DNA of 60,643 nucleotides from Acidimicrobiales bacterium (GTDB taxonomy: Bacteria; Actinomycetota; Acidimicrobiia; Acidimicrobiales; SHLQ01), in NCBI GenBank assembly GCA_020629375.1, contig JAHDDK010000001.1:1-60643 (forward strand). The letters are read 5' to 3'. The notes beneath the pieces were generated by a model. It was not told where the DNA came from, made no database searches, and was given only the letters and a program-made list of their open reading frames with translations. Shown piece by piece: positions 43,196 through 51,829 of this stretch (its first letter is position 1; each line of letters opens with the position of its first letter). Position numbers and translations under genes: made by a program.

Positions 43196-45223
43196 GTGAA
43201 GCGTCGTCTGCTCCTCGTGTCTCTCGCATTCGCTGGTCTCGCCGCGGGTTTCGTCAGTGCGAATCCGATCGTCGAACCCATTGCATCTCGGGGCGTCGTC
43301 CTCGACCTTCAACCACTCGTTCGGCTCCCGGATTCGACTCGCGGAACGGCGCGTCCCAATGCCATGGCGATCACCGGCGATCGACTCTTTGTACTCGAGG
43401 ACTACGACGGGAGGATCTACGAACTCGTCGAGGACGGAAGCGGCGACGTTGAGGCCGTCCTGTTTCTGGACCTGAAGGTTGCGATTCGTGCGGCGACCGG
43501 TCGACAGCTCGACAATACGAGTCTGTTTCACGGCGGGGCACGAGGACTCGCGTTCCATCCCGATTTCGACGACAACGGCCGGTTCTACACCTCGGTGATG
43601 GAGCGTCGTCCGGCCGTTCCGGAGCCCGATGCGTACCTGAGCGATGCGGCTCGCCCGATCATCGCCGACGGAGTCGTCATCGAATGGCGAGCGGATCGTG
43701 CGACTGGCGAAGTCGACCCCGACTCGTACCGCCAACTCTTCCGGATCGGCATGCCGGTGTACGACCATCCGATCAAACAGATCGCGTTCAACCCGTTCGC
43801 TGAGCCAGGCCATGCCGACCGCGGCCTGCTCTATGTCGCGCATGGCGATGGCAGCGTGCAGTCGGCCACCGCAGGCGGAGGTCACAACAACGACGCCCTC
43901 GGCAAAATTCTCCGAATCGATCCCCTCGCAACAACAAGTGCGCCCTACCGAGTGCCCGACGACAACCCGTTCATCAACGACCCGAACATGCTCGATGAGG
44001 TGTGGAGCCTCGGACACCGAAATCCCCACCATCTCGCCTTCGCGAACTACGACGACGCAACGATGCTGATCTCGGCTGAGGCAGGTCGGGACAACATCGA
44101 GGAGATCAATGTGATCGAACGCGGTGGCGACTACGGATGGTCCGACCGCGAGGGAACATTCGTCCACCTGGCGAGCGGAGGGTTGGTGACCGGCCTCGAA
44201 CTTCTCCCCGCTGATGATTGGACGTTCGGGTACACCTATCCCGCCGCTCAGGTCGGACACGAGGGTCCGGTGGGCGCCGGGTTCGTCGGCCAGGCGCTTG
44301 CTGGCGGCTTCGCCGTGGGCAACGGGTCCGCCCTCGACGGCGAGTACTTCTACAGCGACTTTCCTCGGTCGGGTCGCGTGTTTCACACGCCCGTCGCAGA
44401 GCTCGCCGCCGCGAAGACTCGTCTGGCCCCTGGAGAACCGCCATCGGTCTTGGCGCCCGCAACGGTCGGTGGGGTCGTCGTGCGATTCGATCACGACGTC
44501 GATGTCTTGACACCCCCCGAGGTTCACTCCTCGCTCTTCTCGGTGTTCCGCTCGAGCCCGGGCCATGACGGATCGAATCGCGCGGATGTGCGATTTGGGC
44601 AAGGACCCGTGGGTGAGCTCTACGTCATGAGCAAGCGCAACGGGTGGGTCTATGCCGTCACGAACTCGTTTCCTCCGACGGCGACGACGTGTGCTGGGCG
44701 TGCGCCGACTATTGCGGGTGTGGTGGGCACCGATGGCGACGATGTGCTCATCGGCACCGATCGTGACGACCGAATCTTTGGAGGCTCCGGAGACGACATC
44801 ATCTGTGCTGGTGCTGGCGACGACGTGGTCTTCGCCGGGTCGGGCCGCGATCGAGTCGTGGCCGGACCGGGCGCCGATGTGGTCGATGCGGGCATCGGTG
44901 ACGACGTCGTTTTGGGCGAAGCCGGTCGCGACCGCCTGATCGGATCGAACGGCGCCGACCTCATTCGGGGCGGGCCGGGCCGGGATCGTCTCTTCGGTGG
45001 ACAGGGTTCCGACCGCCTCTATGGCGGATCAGCCCCCGATGTCATCGCCGGAGGCGATGGTGTGGACCGGCTGTTCGGGAATGGGGGAGACGATCGGCTA
45101 CTCGGCGAGGCCGGTCGGGATCGGCTCGGTGGTGGCGCAGGAGCGGACGTGCTCGACGGCGGCACCGATGTTGATCGGTGCGTTCGTGGTCACACGCTTC
45201 GCTCGTGCGAGACGCTTCGGTGA
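43196..45223 (+). CDS. PQQ-type glucose/sorbosone dehydrogenase-like protein with RTX tail
   Basis: A 675-residue secreted protein starting at GTG. Short signal (1-21). Residues about 35-490 form a soluble glucose dehydrogenase-like six-bladed propeller (GSDH family): NAMAITGDRLFVLEDYDGRIYEL, GGARGLAFHPDFDDNGRFYTSV, HNNDALGKILRIDP, EVWSLGHRNPHHLAF, NVIERGGDYGWSDREG. The His in ARGLAFHPDF and the Arg/Asn in GHRNPHHL are at catalytic and cofactor positions of the family. From 497 an RTX tail follows with cysteines 499, 537, 662 and 671 and about 16 repeats. I infer oxidation of a sugar, perhaps polysaccharide ends, at the cell surface; PQQ use is not proven. Confidence 0.85.
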   Translation: MKRRLLLVSLAFAGLAAGFVSANPIVEPIASRGVVLDLQPLVRLPDSTRGTARPNAMAITGDRLFVLEDYDGRIYELVEDGSGDVEAVLFLDLKVAIRAATGRQLDNTSLFHGGARGLAFHPDFDDNGRFYTSVMERRPAVPEPDAYLSDAARPIIADGVVIEWRADRATGEVDPDSYRQLFRIGMPVYDHPIKQIAFNPFAEPGHADRGLLYVAHGDGSVQSATAGGGHNNDALGKILRIDPLATTSAPYRVPDDNPFINDPNMLDEVWSLGHRNPHHLAFANYDDATMLISAEAGRDNIEEINVIERGGDYGWSDREGTFVHLASGGLVTGLELLPADDWTFGYTYPAAQVGHEGPVGAGFVGQALAGGFAVGNGSALDGEYFYSDFPRSGRVFHTPVAELAAAKTRLAPGEPPSVLAPATVGGVVVRFDHDVDVLTPPEVHSSLFSVFRSSPGHDGSNRADVRFGQGPVGELYVMSKRNGWVYAVTNSFPPTATTCAGRAPTIAGVVGTDGDDVLIGTDRDDRIFGGSGDDIICAGAGDDVVFAGSGRDRVVAGPGADVVDAGIGDDVVLGEAGRDRLIGSNGADLIRGGPGRDRLFGGQGSDRLYGGSAPDVIAGGDGVDRLFGNGGDDRLLGEAGRDRLGGGAGADVLDGGTDVDRCVRGHTLRSCETLR

Positions 45224-45252
45224 CATCAGCCGCCGGTCGGGCCCGCTGTTGA

Positions 45253-47289
45253 TCAGCTGCTGGTTTCGCAGGTCGACACGATGCGGTCCTGGCTGGGGCC
45301 GCCCACACACGAGTCGATGCCGGTGCTGCCCCGGAGCAGATCCTTACCCTTGTGGCCGAGGAGCACATCGTTCCCCGAGTCACCTTGGAGGATGTCGGGA
45401 CCGGCGTTGCCACGAAGTTCGTCGTTGCCGGCGCCGCCTTCGAGTCGGTCCTTGTGCTTCCCACCCCGGAGGATGTCGGGCCCGGGGCCGCCGTAGAGCT
45501 TGTCGCGTCCGGCGCCACCATTGAGGTCATCGCCGCCGCTGTCACCGTAGATCACGTCGTCGCCGGCTTCGCCCATGAGGTTGTCGGAACCGGTGAAGCC
45601 GTCGATGGTGTCGTCGCCCATACCGCCGAAGACGATGTCGTCACCGCCACCGCTGCAGATCAGGTCGTTGCCGCCCAATCCTTCGATGACATCGTTACCG
45701 CCGAGGGCGTGGATGATGTCATCGCCCATTGTCCCGCGGATTCGATCGTTGCCAGGCGTGCCGACGATGGTCGCCCGGCGACCGTGGCACCATGCCTCGT
45801 GGGCCGCCGGTGGCTGCTGCGGGTTGACGGGTGTGACCGTGGTTGTCGGCGCCACGGTCGTCGCTGGCCGGACGGTCGTTGGAGTGGGCCGGGCGGTGGT
45901 CGGAGTGGGCCGGGTTGTCGTGGTCGTCGGGCGCTGGGTTGTCGTGGTCGGGCGCTGGGTCGTCGTCGGTGCCTGGGTGGTAGGCGTTACGGCGACGGTG
46001 CCCCCCCCGCCGCCCGATGCTGGCAGGCTTGCGGTGACTCGGCGGGCGTTCGGCTCAAGTGCTCCGACGGTCGGGTTGTTGGGACGACCGGTGTTCATGA
46101 GGTCGACCGACGGCTTGCCGTTCGGTGTACCTGCAGCCACGGGCGCCGAGCCGGAACGAGGGCGGAAGTCGCCGTTCAGCGGGTTGGCCTGAGCGTTGAC
46201 CCAGGGGCTGCCGGTCATCGTCCGTTGGTTCCAGGTGTTGCGTCCGCCGTTGTTGCCCGGATTCACGAGAATGTTGTTCTGGACTGTGGCCTGCGCGTCT
46301 CGGACGTTGATTGCGGGCTTGCCCTGGCGAGGCATGATCAGGTTGTTTCGGAATGTGTTCTGGGCGCCTCGATCGGAGCTCAGCTCGCCATCGATGATCC
46401 GGCCCGTCGCCTGATTGTTCCAGATCGTGTTGTTCACGATCGTGGTCTTGTTCGAGCGATAGAGGTGGATGCCGCGGCCGCCATTGTTGGTGCAGAGGTT
46501 GTTTTCGATGCGCGTGTCGCCCTGGTAGCCCGTTTCTTGGAAGAGGTCCAAGATGATGCAGTTGCCGTCGGTGATCTTGTTGCCGTTCTGGGGGTTCGGT
46601 ACGACGGTGATGTTGTTGTAGACGACGTTGCCGCTGATGAGGTTGTCGACGCCGTTCTCGTTGGGGCCGATGTTCTTGTAGAGCGAGATGCCACTGGTCT
46701 GGTACGGGCTGCGAGCTGCGTTGTTGTGCACCACGTTGTTCGTGATGTTGATGCTTCCGGAGTTCACGCCGGAGATGCCCGAACCGGGCCAGTTGTGGAT
46801 GCGCGAGTTCTGCACGGTCACGTGATGGCTGCGGTTGCGGATCTGCACGCCCGAACCAAGGGACCCTCCGTGGCCGACCAGCTCGAGGCCGGTGATACGT
46901 ACGTAGCTCGAGTTGGTGACGAGGACGCCGTCACCGCCGCCTGGACGGATCGTCACGCGTGCGCCATCAGCGGGACGAATCGTGGTCCACTGGTTGGGTC
47001 CGGCCTGGAGGTTCTCGATCCGAATCGACTTGTTGTAGGTGCCGGCCTTGAGCACGAGCGTGTCACCGGCTCGCAGATTGCGCTTGGCGACATCGAGATC
47101 GTTGTATGGGCGTGCGGCCGAACCATCGCCGTTGGCTCCGCCGGACTGCACCCAGATCGTGCGGCCGCCTTGGGCCGACACCTGGTCACTGATCACCATG
47201 AAGGACAGGGTGGCGAGCACCGCACCGATAGCGGCGATGACCACGCTTCGTCGATGCTGGCTCACTCTGCTCGTCACGTTTGTCATCAT
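45253..47289 (-). CDS. Secreted right-handed beta-helix protein with RTX tail (beta-helix paralogue A)
   Basis: A 678-residue secreted protein. Signal peptide 1-39. The beta-helix (about 45-412) shows the Asn-rich ladder NNVVHNN, ENNLCTNNG, VNNTIWNN, RNNLIMP. Signatures shared with two paralogues: RSPYQTSGISLYK (193-205), ITDGNCIILD (239-248), NNGGRGIH (268-275) and the closing PTVGALEP (406-413). A Thr/Pro linker (436-490, TTTQRP repeats) leads to an RTX tail with cysteines 501, 545, 661 and 674. Helix plus RTX is the layout of AlgE-type mannuronan epimerases; pectate and alginate lyases share the helix. Enzyme activity on the local polysaccharide is inference. Confidence 0.85.
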   Translation of the reverse strand: MMTNVTSRVSQHRRSVVIAAIGAVLATLSFMVISDQVSAQGGRTIWVQSGGANGDGSAARPYNDLDVAKRNLRAGDTLVLKAGTYNKSIRIENLQAGPNQWTTIRPADGARVTIRPGGGDGVLVTNSSYVRITGLELVGHGGSLGSGVQIRNRSHHVTVQNSRIHNWPGSGISGVNSGSINITNNVVHNNAARSPYQTSGISLYKNIGPNENGVDNLISGNVVYNNITVVPNPQNGNKITDGNCIILDLFQETGYQGDTRIENNLCTNNGGRGIHLYRSNKTTIVNNTIWNNQATGRIIDGELSSDRGAQNTFRNNLIMPRQGKPAINVRDAQATVQNNILVNPGNNGGRNTWNQRTMTGSPWVNAQANPLNGDFRPRSGSAPVAAGTPNGKPSVDLMNTGRPNNPTVGALEPNARRVTASLPASGGGGGTVAVTPTTQAPTTTQRPTTTTQRPTTTTTRPTPTTARPTPTTVRPATTVAPTTTVTPVNPQQPPAAHEAWCHGRRATIVGTPGNDRIRGTMGDDIIHALGGNDVIEGLGGNDLICSGGGDDIVFGGMGDDTIDGFTGSDNLMGEAGDDVIYGDSGGDDLNGGAGRDKLYGGPGPDILRGGKHKDRLEGGAGNDELRGNAGPDILQGDSGNDVLLGHKGKDLLRGSTGIDSCVGGPSQDRIVSTCETSS

Positions 47290-47383
47290 GTCCCGTCTTT
47301 CCCGCACGCTCCGCAGTCGTGTGACAGCCTCGCGCGTGTTTCGGCCCAGCACCGCACCGAGCCGCAATCTAACTGAAATACTT

Positions 47384-47410
47384 TTGACATGTCGTCATGA
47401 GGGACACATT
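47384..47410 (+). promoter_or_regulatory. Possible promoter for the GT4/BY-kinase run
   Basis: A perfect -35 hexamer TTGACA (47384-47389) with CACATT (47405-47410) as a weak -10 box after a 15-nt spacer. It lies in the divergent region between beta-helix paralogue A and the glycosyltransferase gene, about 95 bp before the proposed GTG. Confidence 0.3.
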
Positions 47411-47503
47411 TCCCGAATGAGATCTTCGGCCCAATTGCTCGCTGCGAGCCCCAACGAGAGGCGCCGATGCCCCGCCGAGATCGCCGTCGATAGGATCGGA
47501 TCC

Positions 47504-48577
47504 GTGCAATCGACCCGTGTCGCCTTCGTCCATCTGGCGTTCGAGGACTACTCGGCGGCCATCATCAACGAGCTTCACTCGCTCGTCGACCTCACCGTGT
47601 TCCATCCGGAGTCGCTCGCCGATCGAATGCGCGATCGGTTGTCCCCTGACGTGACTGTCGAGACGTTCGCCAAACCGCGGTTTCGTGATCCGCGCAACAT
47701 CGTCCGTATGCCCGGCATCATCCGACGGCTCGAGTCCTTCGATGTCGTCCACGTCCAACAGAGCGGTGATCCGTGGTTCGATCTCGCCTTGACCGCCCTG
47801 CGCCGACCGAAAGTCATCACCGTCCACGACGTGGTGCCCCACTCGGGCGACGGCGATCGCATTCCGGGTAGCTACGCGGCGCGCCGGGTCATGCATCGCA
47901 CCGCCGATGCCTTCATTGTTCACACCGACGAGATGAAGCACGAGCTTCGAGAGCAGACGCGACCCGACCAGCCCGTTCGCGTCGTCTCGATCCCGGCGAT
48001 GCGGTCCGTATGGATCGGAGACCGACAACCCCATCCGACACCGGCGAATCGACACGAGGTGTTGTTCTTTGGGCGAATCTGGCCATACAAGGGTCTCGAC
48101 CTGCTGGTCGACGCAATGTCGAGCGTCCGACAATCCGTGCCGACCGCCCGACTTGTCGTCGCCGGTCGCGGCGCAGACCTCGACGAGCTCTTCGGGGGTG
48201 GCCCACCCGACTGGGTGGATCTCCACGATCGGTTCATCGACCACGACGAGATCGCGGTCTTCTTCGAACGAGCGGCCGTCGTTGCCCTTCCGTATCGTGA
48301 CGCCACCCAATCCGCCGTCGGCGTGATGGCCATCGACTTCCGTCGACCGGCGGTCGCGAGCGCAGTCGGCGGGCTTCAACTGCTGTTCGATGGAGAACGC
48401 GGCGCTAATCTCGTGCCGCCAGCGGACGTCCCCGCTCTGGCCGATGCGCTGATCGCCCTGCTCACCGACGACGATCTGTGGGCGCAACGCCAGCGTGAGC
48501 TCGACGAACGATTCGACGTACTCGATCCGGCCTCGGTCGCCCGGGCGACCGCTGCCCTGTACGACGAACTCGTCTGA
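47504..48577 (+). CDS. Glycosyltransferase family 4 (divergent)
   Basis: A 357-residue GT-B protein from GTG 47504; an ATG at 47417 would add 29 residues that do not look conserved. N-terminal TRVAFVHLAFEDYSAAIINELH, then FDVVHVQQSGDPWFDLALTAL, PKVITVHDVVPHSGD, and the donor half HEVLFFGRIWPYKGLDLLVDAM, RLVVAGRGAD, ALPYRDATQSAVGVMAID. The EX7E motif found in the other GT4 genes here is not preserved (DATQSAVGV), so it belongs to a different branch or has altered chemistry. It is the first of three plus-strand genes with the Wzz-kinase and a polymerase. Confidence 0.82.
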   Translation: MQSTRVAFVHLAFEDYSAAIINELHSLVDLTVFHPESLADRMRDRLSPDVTVETFAKPRFRDPRNIVRMPGIIRRLESFDVVHVQQSGDPWFDLALTALRRPKVITVHDVVPHSGDGDRIPGSYAARRVMHRTADAFIVHTDEMKHELREQTRPDQPVRVVSIPAMRSVWIGDRQPHPTPANRHEVLFFGRIWPYKGLDLLVDAMSSVRQSVPTARLVVAGRGADLDELFGGGPPDWVDLHDRFIDHDEIAVFFERAAVVALPYRDATQSAVGVMAIDFRRPAVASAVGGLQLLFDGERGANLVPPADVPALADALIALLTDDDLWAQRQRELDERFDVLDPASVARATAALYDELV

Positions 48578-48690
48578 ATCGGCCGTTGGCGGGCCACAAA
48601 CAGCTGGGCCGAACGACCGATCGCCCGGCACCGCTCGCTGCGGGCATACTTTTGAGCGGCGTTGCGCACGAGCGAGAGGCGATCTGAACG

Positions 48691-50322
48691 ATGATGTACG
48701 AGAATCCCGACGCGCGGGATACCCCAGGACTCGAGGATTATCTCTCGGCGATCCGAAGCCGTTGGCTGATGGTCGTGCTGATCACGGCCGCCGTCGCCGC
48801 ACTCGGATACCTCTACGTGCAAACCCGCACGGTCACCGTCGAGGCGCGCGCCGAAGTGCTCGTCAACCCCGCTCCGATCGGCCGAACCGATCCGAACCGG
48901 CTGCCCGACGTAGTCCTCGAGCGTGAACGAGGCGTCATGAATTCGGTGCGCGTCGCCGAGCTCGCCGCCGTCGAGCTCGGCAGCGGGCAGAGCGCAGCAG
49001 GTGTTCAGCGCGACGTCGACGTCGAGTTCGAACCCGACTCGGACATCCTCGCCGTTCTCGTCAAGCGCACCGACGCCGAACTCGCTCGCGACACCGCCAA
49101 TGAGCTCGCCCGCGCCTATGTGACACTTCGCAACCAAGACGCAGACGCCATCGACGCCGAAGTTCTCGAGTCGCTCGACGCCGAGATCGCCCTCCTCGAA
49201 GAACGTGGCACCGAGATCCAAGACGAACGGGAGTTACTGAACCGCCAGGCCACAACCGGCGACACGTTCAACCAATCGCTGAACCAGCAGGTCTCGGCGC
49301 TCAACACCGACTTCAACCAGGTCCAGATCGAACTCCGCAACATTCGAGCCGAGCGGTCGCAGGCCTTCCGCGAGCAGCAAACTCGTGGTGACGCGGCCGA
49401 AGTCCTTCAGCTCGAGGACATTCCCGACTTCGCCGGCATTGGGGATCGCACCATCTACCTCGGTGCGCTACTCGCCGGTCTCGTCGCAGCGATCTCGCTG
49501 GCGTGGCTCCTCGATCGGCTCGATCGGACCGCCCGCGAAACCGACGACGTCGAACTCGCCGTCGGTTCGAAGGTCCTCGGCTCGATCCCCGACTTCGGGC
49601 TCGGAAATCGATCGGGCTCCTCGGCGGTCGTCATGCTCGGTACCGGCAAGTCGAACAAGATCCAGCGGGCACGAGAGGCCTTCCGCCGGCTCCGGTCGTC
49701 GGTGCAGTTCCTCTCGGCGAGCAACGAGCAGACAAGCTTCGTCGTCACGAGCGCACGGCCCGGCGAGGGCAAGTCGGTCACGATCACGAACCTCGCTGTG
49801 GCGACTGCTCAAGGTGGTTCCGACGTGGTCCTGGTGTCGGCAGACATGCGCCGCCCCATGGTCGAGAAGCTCCTGTCGCTTCCCAACCCCGAGAACGGAC
49901 TGTCCAGCTATCTCGGCGGTTCGGACCGGTCCGACATTGCGCTGCGAGTCGACGGGGCTCCGAACCTGACGGTCGTGCCGTCTGGTCCGATTCCCGCCAA
50001 CCCCGGTGAGCTCCTTGCGAGCAAGCGGTTCGGCGAGTTCATCGACACGCTGAAGGGGCAGTTCGATTACGTCTTCATCGATGCTCCGCCGGTGCTGAGC
50101 ACGGCTGATTCGATGTCGGCGGCAGTGCACACCGATGGCGTGATCGTCGTCGTCGATTCTCAACACACCGACACCGACGAGTTGCTCCGGGTGAGCAGCG
50201 AGATCCGTCGGGCCGGCGGAACGGTCGCCGGAGCGGTCCTCAACAAGGACAAGAGCGATGGTGGCGGCGGCATCTTCAGCCGCGACCGCTACGCCTACGA
50301 ACGGGTGTCGGCCCGGACGTGA
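48691..50322 (+). CDS. Wzz-BY-kinase fusion (polysaccharide co-polymerase/tyrosine autokinase)
   Basis: A 543-residue protein. Membrane segments at 25-44 and about 256-274 enclose an extracytoplasmic Wzz domain with a coiled coil (about 150-235). The cytoplasmic kinase has Walker A SARPGEGKS (354-362), Walker A' VLVSADMRRP (380-389) and Walker B VFIDAPP (461-467). Only two tyrosines, 534 and 536 in RDRYAYERVS, stand in the C-terminus where classic BY-kinases have a Tyr cluster. The RARxxFRRLR-type helix (326-336) is the oligomer interface. It controls chain length and export with the polymerase that overlaps its stop by 4 nt (GTGA). Confidence 0.9.
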   Translation: MMYENPDARDTPGLEDYLSAIRSRWLMVVLITAAVAALGYLYVQTRTVTVEARAEVLVNPAPIGRTDPNRLPDVVLERERGVMNSVRVAELAAVELGSGQSAAGVQRDVDVEFEPDSDILAVLVKRTDAELARDTANELARAYVTLRNQDADAIDAEVLESLDAEIALLEERGTEIQDERELLNRQATTGDTFNQSLNQQVSALNTDFNQVQIELRNIRAERSQAFREQQTRGDAAEVLQLEDIPDFAGIGDRTIYLGALLAGLVAAISLAWLLDRLDRTARETDDVELAVGSKVLGSIPDFGLGNRSGSSAVVMLGTGKSNKIQRAREAFRRLRSSVQFLSASNEQTSFVVTSARPGEGKSVTITNLAVATAQGGSDVVLVSADMRRPMVEKLLSLPNPENGLSSYLGGSDRSDIALRVDGAPNLTVVPSGPIPANPGELLASKRFGEFIDTLKGQFDYVFIDAPPVLSTADSMSAAVHTDGVIVVVDSQHTDTDELLRVSSEIRRAGGTVAGAVLNKDKSDGGGGIFSRDRYAYERVSART

Positions 50323-51668
50323 CCCTCACTAGCCCGACTCGAACCGACCCGTCCGAGCGGACGGCCGTCGGCGTTTCGCGGCCCGGACTGGGGGAGCGGG
50401 CGGCGGTGTTCGCCGTCATCGTGTTCTTGATCGTCGGATTGCCGCTGGATTGGTTCAATCCGCCCGTTCGCGGGCAAGTCGTCGGCGGTGAGTCCCCGTT
50501 TGTTGTCGTCGTCTTCTTGGGCTTGGCTGGACTATCGCTGTACTTCCTCAACGGCAATTGGCATCTGGCCTGGAAGATCTTGGCTCGGTCGCGTCTCGTG
50601 GTGGCGTTCCACGCGCTGATGGCGGCATCGGCGTTCTGGTCGGTGTCACCGGTCGGTACGGCCCGCCGGGTCGTGGCCATTGGCTTGGCGGCAACGATCG
50701 GCGTTCATCTGCTGGTTCGGTTCTCGCAGCTCGAGATCTTTCGCATGATCAGTTGGGCCTTCCTCGGGTCGGTGCTGATCAACCTCGCGTTCTTCTTCGG
50801 GTTCCCGGACCTCGCGCGCACCTTCGACGAACGCACGCAAGACTTCGTGATCACGGGGGTGTTCTCCAACAAGAACAGCTTCGGGCAGATGGGAATCCTG
50901 GCGATCTTCGCGTTCGCCGTGGCCATTCGAGCCGACCGGCGGCGCCGGGTGGTGTGGTTCGGGGCGATGCTGCTTGCGCTCTTTTTGGTCTCGCTGTCAC
51001 AGTCGAAGACAGCATTGGCCACCGGCGGCATGGGTGTCTTGATGCTGATCGGCTATCAGGTGTTCCGGGCCCGCAAGACGATGTTCGGCGCGGTCTGGCT
51101 GTCGGTCGTTGGTGGCAGCATCGGCACGATCGCCTTCACCGTTGCCAATCTCGAGTTCTTGACGGGGTTGCTCGGCCGCGACGACACCTTGTCGGGTCGG
51201 GTGCCGCTGTGGGAGTCGGTCATTACGTTGCTCTCCGAGCGGCCGTTCTTCGGGCATGGATGGGCGGCGTTCTGGGATGGCTGGTTCTCCCCGTCCCACC
51301 AGATCTGGATCGAGAATCGATGGCTTCCACCTTCGGCCCACAACGGGTTTCTTGATTTGTGGACTCAACTCGGTTTGGTCGGATTTGTGCTCGGCGTCTG
51401 GATGTTTGGCCGAGGGCTCCGACGGGGCACGTTGCATGCGCAGCGGGTGCCGGGGATCTATGGACTGTGGCCGCTGGGAATGATTTCGATCGCCGTCGTC
51501 TACTCGATGAGCGAGTCGAGCCTGATCGGGCGACACTTTTTCTGGACGCTGACGGTGATGGCGTTGATCGTGGTTGATCAACCCCTCCAGCTTCTTTCGC
51601 TGCCCACGCCTGCCCGATCCCGAATGCTGGCCGCAGCGAAGCGTCGTCTCGGAGATTCCCCGTCGTAG
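50319..51668 (+). CDS. O-antigen ligase/Wzy-type polysaccharide polymerase
   Basis: A 449-residue membrane protein with about 11 to 12 hydrophobic segments. The extracytoplasmic loop holds GRVPLWESVITLLSERPFFGHGWAAFWDGW and the family motif AHNGFLDLWTQLG; FSNKNSFGQMGILAIFAFAVAI is a typical mid-protein helix pair. It starts at a GTG that overlaps the stop of the kinase gene, so the two are translationally coupled and probably act together. It differs strongly from the polymerase at 25 kb and is shorter. The C-terminus is basic and cytoplasmic. Confidence 0.88.
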   Translation: MTLTSPTRTDPSERTAVGVSRPGLGERAAVFAVIVFLIVGLPLDWFNPPVRGQVVGGESPFVVVVFLGLAGLSLYFLNGNWHLAWKILARSRLVVAFHALMAASAFWSVSPVGTARRVVAIGLAATIGVHLLVRFSQLEIFRMISWAFLGSVLINLAFFFGFPDLARTFDERTQDFVITGVFSNKNSFGQMGILAIFAFAVAIRADRRRRVVWFGAMLLALFLVSLSQSKTALATGGMGVLMLIGYQVFRARKTMFGAVWLSVVGGSIGTIAFTVANLEFLTGLLGRDDTLSGRVPLWESVITLLSERPFFGHGWAAFWDGWFSPSHQIWIENRWLPPSAHNGFLDLWTQLGLVGFVLGVWMFGRGLRRGTLHAQRVPGIYGLWPLGMISIAVVYSMSESSLIGRHFFWTLTVMALIVVDQPLQLLSLPTPARSRMLAAAKRRLGDSPS

Positions 51669-51829
51669 AGCCGAGCTTCTTGGCTGTCGATCTCGGATTC
51701 GGCGGGTGAGCCGGCCGGATCGTGTCGGGTGAGTCGGGCGGCGGGTCCAGGCCGGGCCGCGCGCATCATGTGACAGTTCAATGACGAAAGTCATCAAGTC
51801 GTCGTGCCTACGCGCCGAGACCTCCGTTG

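Noticed and set aside
40651..43281. Long minus-strand open frame (876 codons) opposite RTX paralogue 2
   Set aside because: Arises from the reverse complement of the GGxGxD and DxDNDGD codons; composition is repetitive and no known domain or signal is visible.
45870..45980. Short direct repeats (GGTCGGGCGCTGGGT type)
   Set aside because: They encode the TTTQRP linker repeats of the beta-helix-RTX protein and need no separate explanation.
38640..47289. Reading the RTX proteins as type I-secreted toxins
   Set aside because: All have N-terminal Sec-type signals and no toxin domains, and the window has no HlyB/HlyD-type exporter genes; a surface or matrix role fits better.
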